A stretch of DNA of 64,000 bases, taken from the NCBI GenBank assembly GCA_947258705.1, contig CAMYJA010000003.1:1-64000 (forward strand). Direction: 5' to 3'. Below are positions 1 through 9,149 of this stretch, in pieces. Both the position numbers and the translations under genes were made by a program. The first letter of the stretch is position 1. The number at the start of each line of letters is the position of its first letter. The DNA is from an uncultured Hyphomicrobiaceae bacterium (lineage in GTDB: Bacteria; Pseudomonadota; Alphaproteobacteria; Rhizobiales; CAMYJA01). Below the pieces are notes generated by a model. It worked only from the letters and a program-made list of their open reading frames with translations. It made no database searches and had not been told where the DNA came from.

Positions 1-225
<225 letters not shown>

Positions 226-298
226 TTATCTGCGCACTCCATGCTATGTTAGTTTAGTTGCCGGAAGATTCATTTTTTAACAAGCTGAAGAGCGATCG

Positions 299-1150
299 AT
301 GCCTGAACTTCCAGAGGTGGAAACCGTGATGCGCGGGCTTGAACCGGCGCTACTTGGCGCACGGTTTGAAAATGTGCGGGTGAGGCGGGAAAAGTTGCGC
401 TTCCCCTTGCCCGGCAACATGGCCGCCAGGCTTCACGGTCGTGAAGTTGAACGGCTGTCGCGCCGTTCGAAATATATTCTCGTTCATCTGGATGACGGCT
501 ATGTGCTTGTCGTACATCTGGGCATGAGCGGGCGCGTTTCGATTGAACAGGCCGGGCAATATACCTCGCCTCAGAAACATGACCATGTGATCTTTCAAAT
601 GAATAATGGCCGGGTCATCTCCTATAATGACGCGCGGCGATTTGGTTTCATGACGCTTGTCAGCGGCAATGAGCTCGATGTTCACGACCTCATCAGAAAT
701 CTCGGCGTCGAGCCGCTCAGCGCAGGTTTCAATGCCAATTCATTAAGCTCGATCGCCGCGCAGAAGAATGTCGATCTGAAAACCCTCCTGATGGACCAGC
801 GGGTGGTCGCGGGGCTCGGCAATATCTATGTTTGCGAGGCCCTTTACAGGGCGGGGCTTTCGCCGCGGCGCAAGGCGGCGTCTCTCGCCCGGAAAGACGG
901 CACAGCCGGAGCCAGGGCGAAGCGCCTCGTGACGGCAATTCAGGAGGTTCTTCGCGAGGCGATTGCCGCCGGCGGCTCGACGCTCAGGGACCACCGTCAG
1001 GCGGACGGAAGTCTTGGATATTTTCAACATTCCTTCGCCGTCTATGGCCGGGAGGGCTCGGCGTGCATGAGACCGGAATGCGACGGCCGGATAAAGCGGA
1101 TAAGGCAGGCAGGCCGCTCGACGTTTTTCTGCGGGCATTGCCAGAGCTGA
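299..1150 (+). CDS. mutM: Formamidopyrimidine-DNA glycosylase (Fpg/MutM)
   Basis: Bifunctional DNA glycosylase/AP lyase that removes 8-oxoguanine and ring-opened purines. The protein (283 residues, normal length) begins [10 protein letters not shown], which gives the catalytic Pro2 and Glu3 after Met removal. It retains the central helix-two-turn-helix segment around [20 protein letters not shown]. It ends in a four-cysteine zinc finger (C-x4-C, then C-x2-C) in the last 30 residues. The start is fixed by the need for Pro at position 2. It is divergent from ubiE and followed after 86 bp by the enoyl-CoA hydratase, as in many alphaproteobacterial dnaA regions. Confidence 0.97.
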   Translation: MPELPEVETVMRGLEPALLGARFENVRVRREKLRFPLPGNMAARLHGREVERLSRRSKYILVHLDDGYVLVVHLGMSGRVSIEQAGQYTSPQKHDHVIFQMNNGRVISYNDARRFGFMTLVSGNELDVHDLIRNLGVEPLSAGFNANSLSSIAAQKNVDLKTLLMDQRVVAGLGNIYVCEALYRAGLSPRRKAASLARKDGTAGARAKRLVTAIQEVLREAIAAGGSTLRDHRQADGSLGYFQHSFAVYGREGSACMRPECDGRIKRIRQAGRSTFFCGHCQS

Positions 1151-1236
1151 GGATTGAAGATGTTTTACTTGACGTCAGGGCATACTGCCTTATTGAGCGT
1201 TCAATTCAATTGACCAGATCGCAGGAGGTCACCCTC

Positions 1237-2010
1237 ATGGCATATGAACATATTCTCACGGAGACACAGGGCAAGGTGGGGATTATCACGTTGAACCGCC
1301 CGAAGGCGCTCAATGCCCTGAACAACGAACTCATGACGGAAGTGTCTCGAGCGCTTGACGAGTTCGAAGCCAGTTCGAATATCGGCTGCATCGTGCTCAC
1401 GGGTTCCGAGAAGGCATTCGCTGCCGGCGCCGACATCAAGGAAATGCAGTCCACCAGCTATATCGATATGCTCAAAAACGATCCCATCTCGGTATGGGAC
1501 CGGCTGGCGGCCACACGCAAACCCGTTATCGCGGCGGTCTCGGGCTACGCCCTTGGCGGCGGTTGCGAAATAGCAATGATGTGCGATTTCATTATCGCGG
1601 CCGAAAATGCAAAATTCGGACAGCCGGAAATTACTCTGGGCGTCCTGCCGGGGGGCGGCGGAACCCAGCGGCTTCCGCGTATCGTTGGAAAGGCAAAGGC
1701 AATGGATATGTGCCTTACCGGCCATATCATGGATGCGCGCGAAGCCGAGCAGTGCGGGCTTGTTTCGCGTGTGGTCCCGGCAGACGATCTTATGACCGAG
1801 GTCATGAAGGCAGCCGACAAGATAGCCGACTTTTCACAACCGGCCGTGGCGCTGTTGAAGGAGTGCGTCAACCGCGCGATGGAAACCAGCCTGAGCGAGG
1901 GCCTGCTGCACGAGCGCCGCCTGTTTTACTCGCTATTCGGAACCGAGGACCAGATCGAAGGCATGGACGCGTTCGTCAACAAGCGCGAACCTCAGTTCAA
2001 GAACCGCTAG
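1237..2010 (+). CDS. Enoyl-CoA hydratase (crotonase family)
   Basis: Hydrates trans-2-enoyl-CoA in fatty-acid beta-oxidation. The 257-residue protein has the crotonase fold: the oxyanion-hole segment [11 protein letters not shown] near residue 60, GYALGGGCE with Glu111, and [21 protein letters not shown] with the second catalytic Glu131. A longer in-frame reading begins at 832, but it would read through mutM. The ATG at 1237 has a strong AGGAGGT ribosome-binding site at 1223-1229 and matches the family start. It faces the YbaK gene tail-to-tail, 14 bp apart. The exact physiological substrate cannot be told from sequence. Confidence 0.95.
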   Translation: MAYEHILTETQGKVGIITLNRPKALNALNNELMTEVSRALDEFEASSNIGCIVLTGSEKAFAAGADIKEMQSTSYIDMLKNDPISVWDRLAATRKPVIAAVSGYALGGGCEIAMMCDFIIAAENAKFGQPEITLGVLPGGGGTQRLPRIVGKAKAMDMCLTGHIMDAREAEQCGLVSRVVPADDLMTEVMKAADKIADFSQPAVALLKECVNRAMETSLSEGLLHERRLFYSLFGTEDQIEGMDAFVNKREPQFKNR

Positions 2011-2024
2011 GCATCGTTTAACGA

Positions 2025-2498
2025 TCAGATTTCAGTCGTCGAGCATTCATTATGCGGCAGCTTCGATGTCAACCGATCGAACTCCCGGCCTGAAAGATGT
2101 ATCAGCGTATGGTGATCGCCGGCTTCGAAATAGACGTCCTCTAGGCCCGCCAGATGATCGTCAATGACGGATTTTATGCCGAACGGCGCACCCAAGGCGG
2201 GCACGGCACCTGTCTCGCAATCAGGGAATAATTCGCTGATCTCGTCTTCGGTTGCCAGGCCGATCGTCTGATTCAACCATTCGCCGAGATTGTCGAGATC
2301 GACATTCCTAGAGGCCGGAACCACGGCCATTAGAAAGCCTTTCTGGCGCTTGATCACTACGGCCTTGGCCAGCTCATTGCCCGACAGGTGCGATGCTCCC
2401 GCAGTGCTCAATGTGGTGCTGGTTTTCTTATGTTGCAGGGTGTCATAATCGACGTCGTTTTCGTCGAGATATTGCTGAAGTGTAATGGAGATACCCAT
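2025..2498 (-). CDS. YbaK/EbsC-type aminoacyl-tRNA deacylase
   Basis: Single-domain protein of 157 residues of the YbaK/ProX/EbsC editing family, which hydrolyses misacylated tRNAs in trans. The family Lys lies in AKAVVIKR near residue 48, and the GAVPALGAPFG loop near residue 98 closes the active site. The ATG at 2498 follows a GGAAG-type ribosome-binding site. The C-terminal tail is short and acidic. Whether it edits Cys-tRNA(Pro), Ala-tRNA(Pro) or another species is not decided by the sequence. It is the last gene of the minus-strand block that starts at sxtJ, but a 257 bp gap makes co-transcription uncertain. Confidence 0.85.
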   Translation of the reverse strand: MGISITLQQYLDENDVDYDTLQHKKTSTTLSTAGASHLSGNELAKAVVIKRQKGFLMAVVPASRNVDLDNLGEWLNQTIGLATEDEISELFPDCETGAVPALGAPFGIKSVIDDHLAGLEDVYFEAGDHHTLIHLSGREFDRLTSKLPHNECSTTEI

Positions 2499-2755
2499 TG
2501 TTCCGCTTCCTTTCCGGCTGCTCTCAAGCAGCCAATCAGGCCAACGGATACTTTACGCCGCTTGCTTGTCAACGGATGCAGATATGGTTATTGCGCGGCT
2601 GAGGCCGAACATCCTCCCGGAAATCGGTTCCACACGCAATTCAAAGATAGACGCCAAATCTGCATCGCGCTTACCCGGCCATGTCACCGCTGGCGTTCTT
2701 CGATATTTCAGCATAGGCCGAAGCGGTCCGCTCTGCAATCCTATACCGAACTCCG

Positions 2756-3376
2756 TCAACACTCCTGCTCCCTTAGGGCCGCCAGGCGCCATTGAACGGC
2801 GAGCGCGAGAATGCTGAGGACCAGCAGAGCGATAGCGCCCCAAAAGAACACATGGTCCGCCGCCCAGTCCTTGCGTATCACCCCCAACTTTCCCGAAACA
2901 AGGATGTAGAGCACAACGCCGCACATGGCGAAGGCCTGCAACAGGGCAAGTTGCTTGGAAAGCCTCAGATTGCCTTCTGTGTATCCGCTGCCTTTTGACG
3001 AGCGAAGGACTCTGGCGAAGACGAGGCTGATTATCGCGGGCACTGCCAGATAGAGCGAATATTGATAGGCATGATACCAGTACAGATCGGTGAGGTAATA
3101 CATGCTGGAAATGGACAGGGATCCCCAGGCATAGGCGAAACCCATGAAACGCGCATTGGCGCTGGCGGTTCTCAGAACCTCGAAGCGTTCGGTCGGCATT
3201 TTCGCCATAGCTGTATCCCAGAGCGGACGGTTTCTGACGAAGGCCACAGAGATAAGAGAAATGCACGTCATCGCCGCCACGAGAGTATTGGCGAAATAGG
3301 CATGCTGGCTGGCCGTGAAATACATCAGTCCGACGCTGACAAACAGGAAGACGGCCCAGGATGCGGAATAGTGCAC
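2756..3376 (-). CDS. Polytopic membrane protein, paralogue of the upstream gene
   Basis: No function recognised. The 206-residue product is almost entirely hydrophobic, with about six predicted transmembrane segments (for example WAVFLFVSVGLMYF, ALLVLSILALAVQW). It shares features with the neighbour at 3439-4044: an AS-x-NA-x2-M-x5-WG segment in the middle and a C-terminal (D)W-x-A-x3-FF-x-GA motif before the last helix. The two therefore look like an old tandem duplication. I chose the GTG at 3376 because AAGGG lies 7 nt upstream; a TTG at 3382 is the alternative. The context is the epimerase and carbamoyltransferase cluster. It may be an integral membrane partner in glycan export or modification, but that is inference. 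Confidence 0.75.
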   Translation of the reverse strand: MHYSASWAVFLFVSVGLMYFTASQHAYFANTLVAAMTCISLISVAFVRNRPLWDTAMAKMPTERFEVLRTASANARFMGFAYAWGSLSISSMYYLTDLYWYHAYQYSLYLAVPAIISLVFARVLRSSKGSGYTEGNLRLSKQLALLQAFAMCGVVLYILVSGKLGVIRKDWAADHVFFWGAIALLVLSILALAVQWRLAALREQEC

Positions 3377-3438
3377 GGTCAAGCCCTTCGGGTGCGATTG
3401 TTCAAAAATACTGGTGTTTGGTCCATTATCTGGTTCGT

Positions 3439-4044
3439 TCAGGATTTGTCGCGCGCTTTTTGACTCGATAGCGCGATCCAGCTAACAAGGGCCAGTCCAG
3501 CCGCCCCGCAGAAGAATATATTGTTCGCCGACCAGTCGACCCAGCCAAAATCCATCTTGCCGTCGATGACCAGACCAAGCATGGTTGCGACCATGGCTAT
3601 GAGCTGTGCAATAGCAAGGTAGCGCGCCCATTTCGTCAGGGTGGTCTCTTTGTCGTCCGGGCTCTTGTCCGCGTTCAGAGCGTAGGCGAAAATGGCCGAG
3701 AGGATGCCGGCTCCGCCAAAACCCGCAACGAACTGCCACCATTCCTTGCGCCACCAGTTCAGTTGTTGCAGCTCCGGCAGAAATAAATATGTCGCTGCCA
3801 ATGCCACCGCGCCCCAGCTCCAGATGAGGGTCATGTAGACGGCGTTGATGCTTGCCAGTTTCGACCTGCTCAGACGAGCTTGCGACAATTCCAGCTTGTT
3901 CCTTCGAAAAGCCGCCACCGCGATGGTGGCCACAACCAGAGCAGACACCAGCAAATGCGGCACATAGCTGTTCGCCTCCGTCAGAAAGACCAGAAGCGCA
4001 ACACTTGCCAAAAGTCCGATCAACCAGCCGATCATTGTCAGCAT
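3439..4044 (-). CDS. Polytopic membrane protein, paralogue of the downstream gene
   Basis: Unrecognised 201-residue membrane protein with about six hydrophobic segments (MIGWLIGLLASVALLVFL at the N-terminus, AAGLALVSWIALS at the C-terminus). It shares the AS-x-NA-x2-M-x5-WG and DW-x-A-x3-FF-x-GA signatures with the next gene downstream. A longer reading from 4128 would overlap the epimerase by 56 bp. The ATG at 4044 instead has a strong AGGGAGG site 7 nt upstream, so I take it as the start. The gene follows the UDP-glucuronate epimerase by 28 bp and is probably in the same transcript. Function unknown. Confidence 0.8.
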   Translation of the reverse strand: MLTMIGWLIGLLASVALLVFLTEANSYVPHLLVSALVVATIAVAAFRRNKLELSQARLSRSKLASINAVYMTLIWSWGAVALAATYLFLPELQQLNWWRKEWWQFVAGFGGAGILSAIFAYALNADKSPDDKETTLTKWARYLAIAQLIAMVATMLGLVIDGKMDFGWVDWSANNIFFCGAAGLALVSWIALSSQKARDKS

Positions 4045-4072
4045 ATCCCTGCCTCCCTGAAATTGAATGGCA

Positions 4073-5080
4073 TCATACCTTATAGAATTCGCGATACCAT
4101 GAAACGAAACGTTTGATTCCCTCATCAATCGGCGTCTCGGGCTTGAAACCGACGTCTTCGATCAGCGCATCTATGTTTGCGTAAGTCGCAGGGACGTCGC
4201 CGGGCTGAAGAGGAAGGAAATTCTTTTTCGCTTCCTTACCGATCGCCTTTTCGATGCTGGCTATGAAGTCCATCAGCTTCACGGGCTGATTGTTGCCGAT
4301 ATTGTAAATTCGATATGGCGCATTGGAGCTTGCCGGATCAGGATTATCGCTAGACCAGCCGGGATTGGGCTCGGGGAGTTTATCGATCGAGCGCACAACG
4401 CCCTCGGCGATGTCGTCTATGTAGGTGAAATCACGCGAATGGTTGCCGTTATTGAAAACGTCAATCGGATCGCCCTCGAGTATTTTCTTGGTGAAGAGGA
4501 AAAGCGACATGTCGGGACGCCCCCAGGGACCATAAACGGTAAAAAACCTCAATCCCGTTACCGGTGTCCCGTAAAGGTGGGCATAGGTGTGCGCCATGAG
4601 CTCATTTGATTTTTTCGTGGCGGCATAAATGCTCAGGGGATGGTCGACATTCTGATGCACGCTGAACGGCATTTGGGTGTTGGCGCCATAGACGGAACTT
4701 GAAGACGCGAACACCAGATGCTCGACATTATTGTAGCGGCACCCCTCAAGCACATTCAGGAAGCCGACGACATTCGAGTCGACATAGGAACGCGGGTTTT
4801 CGATGGAGTAGCGAACGCCTGCCTGGGCTGCCAGATTGACGACCCGTTGCGGACGTTCCTCCGCGAACAGCGTTTCCATCAAGCTCCGGTCCGCTATGTC
4901 GCCGCGTACAAATTTGAAATTTTCGTGGTCTTTAACCGTGGCAAGCCGGGCCTCTTTCAGGGAGACGTCGTAATACTCATTGAGATCATCAATGCCGATG
5001 ACCTGGTCGCCGCGAGCAAGAAGACGCCTTGATGTTTCTGCTCCGATAAAACCGGCAGCGCCCGTAATAAGAACCTTCAT
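4073..5080 (-). CDS. NAD-dependent epimerase, UDP-glucuronate 4-epimerase type
   Basis: Extended short-chain dehydrogenase of 335 residues. The N-terminal NAD-binding motif GAAGFIG (residues 7-13) is followed by the catalytic SSSSVYG segment and the Y-x3-K pair in YAATKKSNE. The internal sequences [26 protein letters not shown] and [10 protein letters not shown] are typical of UDP-glucuronate 4-epimerases that supply UDP-galacturonate for capsule or LPS. The ATG at 5080 has GGAA about 10 nt upstream. It lies 157 bp downstream of the carbamoyltransferase on the same strand, pointing to a shared role in surface polysaccharide modification. The related dTDP- or UDP-glucose epimerases are less likely. 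Confidence 0.9.
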   Translation of the reverse strand: MKVLITGAAGFIGAETSRRLLARGDQVIGIDDLNEYYDVSLKEARLATVKDHENFKFVRGDIADRSLMETLFAEERPQRVVNLAAQAGVRYSIENPRSYVDSNVVGFLNVLEGCRYNNVEHLVFASSSSVYGANTQMPFSVHQNVDHPLSIYAATKKSNELMAHTYAHLYGTPVTGLRFFTVYGPWGRPDMSLFLFTKKILEGDPIDVFNNGNHSRDFTYIDDIAEGVVRSIDKLPEPNPGWSSDNPDPASSNAPYRIYNIGNNQPVKLMDFIASIEKAIGKEAKKNFLPLQPGDVPATYANIDALIEDVGFKPETPIDEGIKRFVSWYREFYKV

Positions 5081-5237
5081 GAAAATTTCCGTTTATTTTT
5101 TTGCTTACAAATACAGCTTTTCGCATCTCCGGTCTGACAAATATTACGAGATTGCGTCCTCTCTTTTCGAGAATCGTTTGCAGTGCTTTAAAACATGGCA
5201 GGCGAATTTGGAAGCGCTTTGACCGAAGCGGGCCGGT

Positions 5238-7082
5238 TTAGTCGAGGTCGAAACGGTCTTTATAATCCTCTGCAAGCGATGGATCCTGATCGGTCTTGCG
5301 CAAAATGCAGTTCCCGATGACGAGAGTTTCCATTTCGGTGCCCATGAAGCAGCGAAACGCGTCTTCCGGGGTGCAGACGATCGGCTCGCCCCTGACGTTG
5401 AAGCTCGTGTTGACCAGGAGCGGGCAGCCGGTGCGTTTTTCGAACGACGCGATGAGCCTGTGATATGCGGGATTTGTGTCGGCATGAACGGTCTGGATCC
5501 GGGCCGAATAATCGACATGTGTGATCGCGGGAACATCGGAGCGCGGTATGTTCAGCTTTTCAACGCCGAAAAGCTGCTCATCGCCCTTTCTCGGCGCTTT
5601 GCGGCGATCCTCCTTCACATCGGCAACGATCAGCATATAGGGGCTTGCGCCCTCAAGCTCGAAATAATTACCAACCCGATCCGCCAGTATAGACGGTGCG
5701 AAGGGGCGGAAACTCTCGCGGTACTTAATGCGGAGATTGAGTGTCTTTTGCATTTCCGGATTTCGGGGGTCGCCGAGGATCGAACGGCCGCCCAGCGCAC
5801 GTGGTCCGAATTCCATGCGCCCCTGAAACCAGCCGACGGCATCGCCGTTTTCAAGGGCCGCGGCGGTTTGCTCATAGAGATCGTCGTCCTCAAGCGTGGT
5901 GAATACAGCGCCCTGCTCCAGCAGTCTGGTTTCAATGTCCTCCTGAGCATATTCGGGGCCGAGATAGGACCCTTTCATGGCATCGGCGGCGCCGTTCGGC
6001 TTGCGCTCGTGACCCAGATGCTGGTGGTAGGCCGAATAGGCCGCTCCCAGCGCGCCCCCCGCATCCCCGGCTGCGGGCTGAATCCAGATGTTTTTGAAAC
6101 TGCCGTCGCGCAGCACTTTGCCATTGGCGACACAGTTCAATGCGACGCCGCCTGCAAGGCAGAGATTCGGGATGGCGTATTCTTCCGCCAGATTTCGGGT
6201 AATCCGTAAAATGACCTCTTCGGTGACTTTCTGGACCGAAGCGGCGATGTCCATTTCCTTTTGCGTGATTTTTTCTTCCGCAGGACGCGGCGGTCCGCCA
6301 AACAACCTGTTGAATTTCTTGGACGTCATGGTCAGGCCCGTGGCGTAATTGAAATAGCTCTGATCGAGCCAGAAACTGCCATCGGGTTTGATGTCGATCA
6401 GGTTTTCCATGATCACATCGGCATATTTCGGCTCGCCATAGGGCGCGAGCCCCATCACCTTGTACTCGCCGGAATTGACCCGGAAACCCGTGTAATAGGT
6501 GATTGCGGAATATAAGAGGCCGAGGGAGTGGGGCCAGTTTATCTCGCGCATCATTTCCAATTCATGCCCACGCCCTATGGACACCGAGGTCGTGGCCCAT
6601 TCTCCGACCCCGTCCATGGTCAGAACGACGGCTTCTTCGAATGGCGAGGGATAGAATGCCGAAGCGGCATGGCTTTGATGATGTTCTGCGAAGAGAAGTT
6701 TCTCCGCGATGTCGTCGGCATCGCTTTCGGGTGACAGATGGTTGAGTTTTTCAATCAGTGCCGACTTTTGAAAAATCTTGTCCTTGATCCATATCGGCAT
6801 AGCCGTGCGAAAGGACTGGTATCCGCTCGGCGCGTTGGCAAGATATGTTTCGAGCAATCTCTCGAATTTTAAAAATGGCTTTTCGAAAAATGCGACGTAG
6901 TCGACATCATCCAGGCTGAGGCCGCGCTCGGACAGGCAATAGTCTATGGCACGCTCGGGGAAACCCGCATCGTGCTTTTTCCGGGTAAACCGCTCTTCCT
7001 GCGCAGCCGCCGCGATCTTGCCCTCTTCAATGAGTGCCGCGGCACTGTCATGATAGAAGGCGGATATTCCGAGAATGCGCAA
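5238..7082 (-). CDS. Carbamoyltransferase, NodU/CmcH/TobZ family
   Basis: Transfers a carbamoyl group from carbamoyl phosphate, through a carbamoyl-adenylate, onto a hydroxyl of a sugar or secondary metabolite. The 614-residue protein shows both family domains. The N-terminal Kae1-like part has GISAFYHDSAAAL, the metal-binding EHHQSHAASAF and the GGVALNCVANGKV loop. The YrdC-like C-terminal part has EFGPRALGGRSILGDPR and the closing LVNTSFNVRGEPIV. The start is a TTG at 7082 with TGAGGA 8 nt upstream, because no ATG fits MRILGIS. It sits 47 bp after the DUF5989 gene, completing the SxtJ/DUF5989/carbamoyltransferase set seen in many genomes. The acceptor is unknown. Confidence 0.93.
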   Translation of the reverse strand: MRILGISAFYHDSAAALIEEGKIAAAAQEERFTRKKHDAGFPERAIDYCLSERGLSLDDVDYVAFFEKPFLKFERLLETYLANAPSGYQSFRTAMPIWIKDKIFQKSALIEKLNHLSPESDADDIAEKLLFAEHHQSHAASAFYPSPFEEAVVLTMDGVGEWATTSVSIGRGHELEMMREINWPHSLGLLYSAITYYTGFRVNSGEYKVMGLAPYGEPKYADVIMENLIDIKPDGSFWLDQSYFNYATGLTMTSKKFNRLFGGPPRPAEEKITQKEMDIAASVQKVTEEVILRITRNLAEEYAIPNLCLAGGVALNCVANGKVLRDGSFKNIWIQPAAGDAGGALGAAYSAYHQHLGHERKPNGAADAMKGSYLGPEYAQEDIETRLLEQGAVFTTLEDDDLYEQTAAALENGDAVGWFQGRMEFGPRALGGRSILGDPRNPEMQKTLNLRIKYRESFRPFAPSILADRVGNYFELEGASPYMLIVADVKEDRRKAPRKGDEQLFGVEKLNIPRSDVPAITHVDYSARIQTVHADTNPAYHRLIASFEKRTGCPLLVNTSFNVRGEPIVCTPEDAFRCFMGTEMETLVIGNCILRKTDQDPSLAEDYKDRFDLD

Positions 7083-7129
7083 TTGTACAGTCCTCAGGTC
7101 GATGCAATCTCAACCGGTTGGGGTTAGAT

Positions 7130-7282
7130 CTAGAAAATCGTGTAAATGAAGGGAGCAACGGCTGATCCCTGGGCCAGTATGAGAAGCCCGCCGATCGCGA
7201 TTAGCAAAGTGAAAATCGGAAACAGCCACCATTTTTTGCGCGCACTCATATATGCGAATAATTCTCTGAAAAGAGACGTCAT
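7130..7282 (-). CDS. DUF5989 family small membrane protein
   Basis: Fifty-residue protein with a basic N-terminal segment (MSARKKWW), one transmembrane helix (LFPIFTLLIAIGGLLIL) and the highly conserved ending QGSAVAPFIYTIF. These mark the DUF5989 family, which is regularly found between SxtJ and carbamoyltransferase genes. The start is the ATG at 7282 with GGAG 8 nt upstream. Readings from further upstream are out of keeping with the family. Its start lies 1 nt after the stop of the 40-residue ORF, which implies translational coupling. The family has no assigned biochemical function. A membrane adaptor for the carbamoyltransferase is a guess. Confidence 0.85.
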   Translation of the reverse strand: MTSLFRELFAYMSARKKWWLFPIFTLLIAIGGLLILAQGSAVAPFIYTIF

Positions 7283-7283
7283 G

Positions 7284-7406
7284 TTAATCTCCAAACTCGA
7301 TTTCTGTCCGTGACCGGGAGCCATGCTGATTGAGCCGCTCCATCATTCCGTCTTTTGCCCTTAGCTCGCCGAAATTCTGCAATTCGAGTGCCAGCCACGC
7401 CACCAT
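7284..7406 (-). CDS. Predicted 40-residue ORF coupled to sxtJ and the DUF5989 gene
   Basis: Short ORF filling the space between sxtJ and the DUF5989 gene exactly. Its ATG (7406-7404) overlaps the sxtJ TGA in a TGATG arrangement, and its TAA (7286-7284) ends 1 nt before the next ATG. The product starts MVAWLALELQNFGELR and continues as a charged, mostly hydrophilic chain ending EIEFGD. It is probably soluble, perhaps with an amphipathic N-terminal helix. I do not recognise a family. The tight junctions on both sides are the main evidence that it is translated. It could instead be only the coupling spacer of the operon. Confidence 0.55.
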   Translation of the reverse strand: MVAWLALELQNFGELRAKDGMMERLNQHGSRSRTEIEFGD

Positions 7407-7825
7407 CAAAACTGATTTTTCATGGAATGTACGTCCGGCTTTGCCGGTTCGCGCTCTACCCAGTATGTGGCCCGGTCCTTTTCGGGCGATTTGAGAAGCG
7501 GATCGCGCCAGATCCGCATCATCAAGCCGAAAGGCAGGATCAGGAGGTAAAACAATATACCCATTATGAGCGGGCTTACGATGCGGTTTAATAGTAACGA
7601 AAAGCGAAACCACAAAATGTTCAGTTGTCGCAGAAGGGACGGTTTGAGGAAGCTGATGCCGGCAAATCCGGCGCCTGATGCAAGAGCGGCGGCAAACGCC
7701 CAGCCGGAATGTCTTAAAAAATACGCGGCGATGAGGCTGATCGCGGCGAAGACAAGACCGGTCGATTTTTCAGATGGCAGCTCTATTTGGCCTTCGGCGT
7801 AGACTTCGTGAAAATTGCCCTTCAT
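7406..7825 (-). CDS. SxtJ-like membrane protein
   Basis: Membrane protein of 139 residues with three hydrophobic segments: STGLVFAAISLIAAYFL, FAAALASGAGFAGISFL and LIMGILFYLLILPFGLMM. The family-typical region has PSLLRQLNILWFRFSLLLNR and a conserved MGILFYLLILP-x-GLMMR followed by DPL. This is the SxtJ family, named from saxitoxin clusters and usually located beside DUF5989 and carbamoyltransferase genes, as here. The ATG at 7825 is the first gene of this minus-strand operon. Its role is presumed to be with the carbamoyltransferase at the membrane; no biochemistry is established. Confidence 0.85.
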   Translation of the reverse strand: MKGNFHEVYAEGQIELPSEKSTGLVFAAISLIAAYFLRHSGWAFAAALASGAGFAGISFLKPSLLRQLNILWFRFSLLLNRIVSPLIMGILFYLLILPFGLMMRIWRDPLLKSPEKDRATYWVEREPAKPDVHSMKNQF

Positions 7826-7873
7826 TTTCCGCGTTCCCGCTGCATTTAGAGCCTAAAAATGCGCTGGATATTG

Positions 7874-7902
7874 TTGACCCGCAATTCAAGCACAGATATA
7901 AG
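7874..7902 (+). promoter_or_regulatory. Predicted sigma-70 type promoter of rpsT
   Basis: TTGACC (7874-7879) and TATAAG (7897-7902) are separated by exactly 17 bp. Transcription would begin near 7909, giving an rpsT leader of about 190 nt. The leader contains alternative hairpins (see findings). Confidence 0.65.
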
Positions 7903-8098
7903 ACGTATGGAGTAAGTCGGCCGCTCACACTTGATTGCGTGGGCGGCATATTATGTTCTGACGACTGCGTTCGAGGTTTCTATCAGAAAACCGGAATTGA
8001 TCGCAATGTGTTTCTCAAATTAGAAACCGGCGAGACGCAAGCTTCGCAATGTCAGCCTCACTGAAACGCAAGGTTCGTACCAGAAGGAATATATAACA

Positions 8099-8365
8099 AT
8101 GGCCAATACAGCCTCGGCCAAAAAAGCCGTCAGGAAAATTGCCCGGCGCACGGAAGTCAATAAAACCAGGCGCAGCCGCATGCGGACCTTCATTCGCAGC
8201 GTTGAAGAAGCCATCGGCGCCGGTGATGCGCGCGTGGCCCAGGAAGCCCTGAAGTCCGCACAACCGGAAATCATGCGTGCCGCGCAGAATGGAATTATTC
8301 ACAAGAACAATGCATCGCGGAAAATTTCACGGCTTTCGGCCCGCATAAAATCAATGGGCAGTTAA
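8099..8365 (+). CDS. rpsT: 30S ribosomal protein S20
   Basis: Small basic protein of 88 residues that binds 16S rRNA early in 30S assembly. It begins [13 protein letters not shown] and contains the family signature [24 protein letters not shown], ending with the helix-forming [16 protein letters not shown] segment. The ATG at 8099 has GAAGGA about 10 nt upstream. It is transcribed towards dnaA, from which it is separated by a 939 bp gap; rpsT next to dnaA is a common alphaproteobacterial arrangement. The long 5' leader suggests autogenous control, which is known for S20 in Escherichia coli. Confidence 0.98.
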   Translation: MANTASAKKAVRKIARRTEVNKTRRSRMRTFIRSVEEAIGAGDARVAQEALKSAQPEIMRAAQNGIIHKNNASRKISRLSARIKSMGS

Positions 8366-8640
8366 AAAAACTGTCGCGTTGTTCTGCAAATAGAAAAGTA
8401 GTGTTTTCCGGGCCACAGTATGGTTAATGCGGAAGTATCGAGCGGCAAGGTTTCCATTTAATTTCTTAACGTGGAATCAAAGCTTTACCCAAGAGACTCG
8501 GGTGGTGAAAATTGTTTGCACCATTTCGAGAGCCGGGGAGGCAAAGAAAAAAATGTGTCGATATTGCTTATTTTTTCACGCCATCCATTGCCCGCAAACC
8601 GATCCCTAAAACTCCCGATTCGTAGTTGAATCTCCTGAGC

Positions 8641-8649
8641 TTATCCACA
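8641..8649 (+). promoter_or_regulatory. DnaA box, perfect consensus
   Basis: TTATCCACA matches the 9-mer DnaA-binding consensus exactly and lies about 660 bp upstream of dnaA. A degenerate copy (CTGTCCACG) follows at 8661-8669. Confidence 0.7.
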
Positions 8650-9012
8650 AAAAGAAGGCCCTGTCCACGTCAGGTTGCCCATGCATCAAAACGCTCCGTT
8701 CGACCGGTTTCGATCGCTTGGGGGGCGTTGCATGCCCGCCGGATCCTGTGCTAGGAATTTGGGTACTAATTGAGCGGGGACAGCTCATCGTAACATGTAT
8801 GCCGCGTAGCAGTGATGTTGTTCACATCGCTATGGCGAACGCGAGTCATTTTCCCGCAAGATAATCCTGCCGCCTGTGGGCTACGTTACTATTTTCAGGT
8901 CGAAGAGCAGGATTTACCGAACCGAATTACTACAAACCGGATTTTTGAGAAATCTGAAGTCTGGCAACGGAAGAGATGTGTCTGGCTCGCGGTCAGCACA
9001 GTGCAGGGCTGT

Positions 9013-9149
9013 GAATACAGCCGGCACGGCGCGAGGCAGAGAAGGCGGCGTGAGGCTCTGGATACAGCCGGCACGGCGTGAAGTAGAGAAGGCGACGTGA
9101 GGCAATGGATAAAGCGGGGCAGGTAATGCTGGTCGAAGATGACGAAACG
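9013..9149. repeat. Imperfect tandem repeat, 47 bp period
   Basis: Units at 9013-9055 and 9060-9102 match at 38 of 43 positions, and all five differences are transitions. A third, strongly decayed unit starts in register at 9107. The repeat lies upstream of dnaA and contains GCCGGC palindromes. Confidence 0.7.

Noticed and set aside
832-1236. N-terminal extension of the enoyl-CoA hydratase frame into mutM
   Set aside because: It overlaps mutM in another frame; the family start and a strong AGGAGGT site are at 1237.
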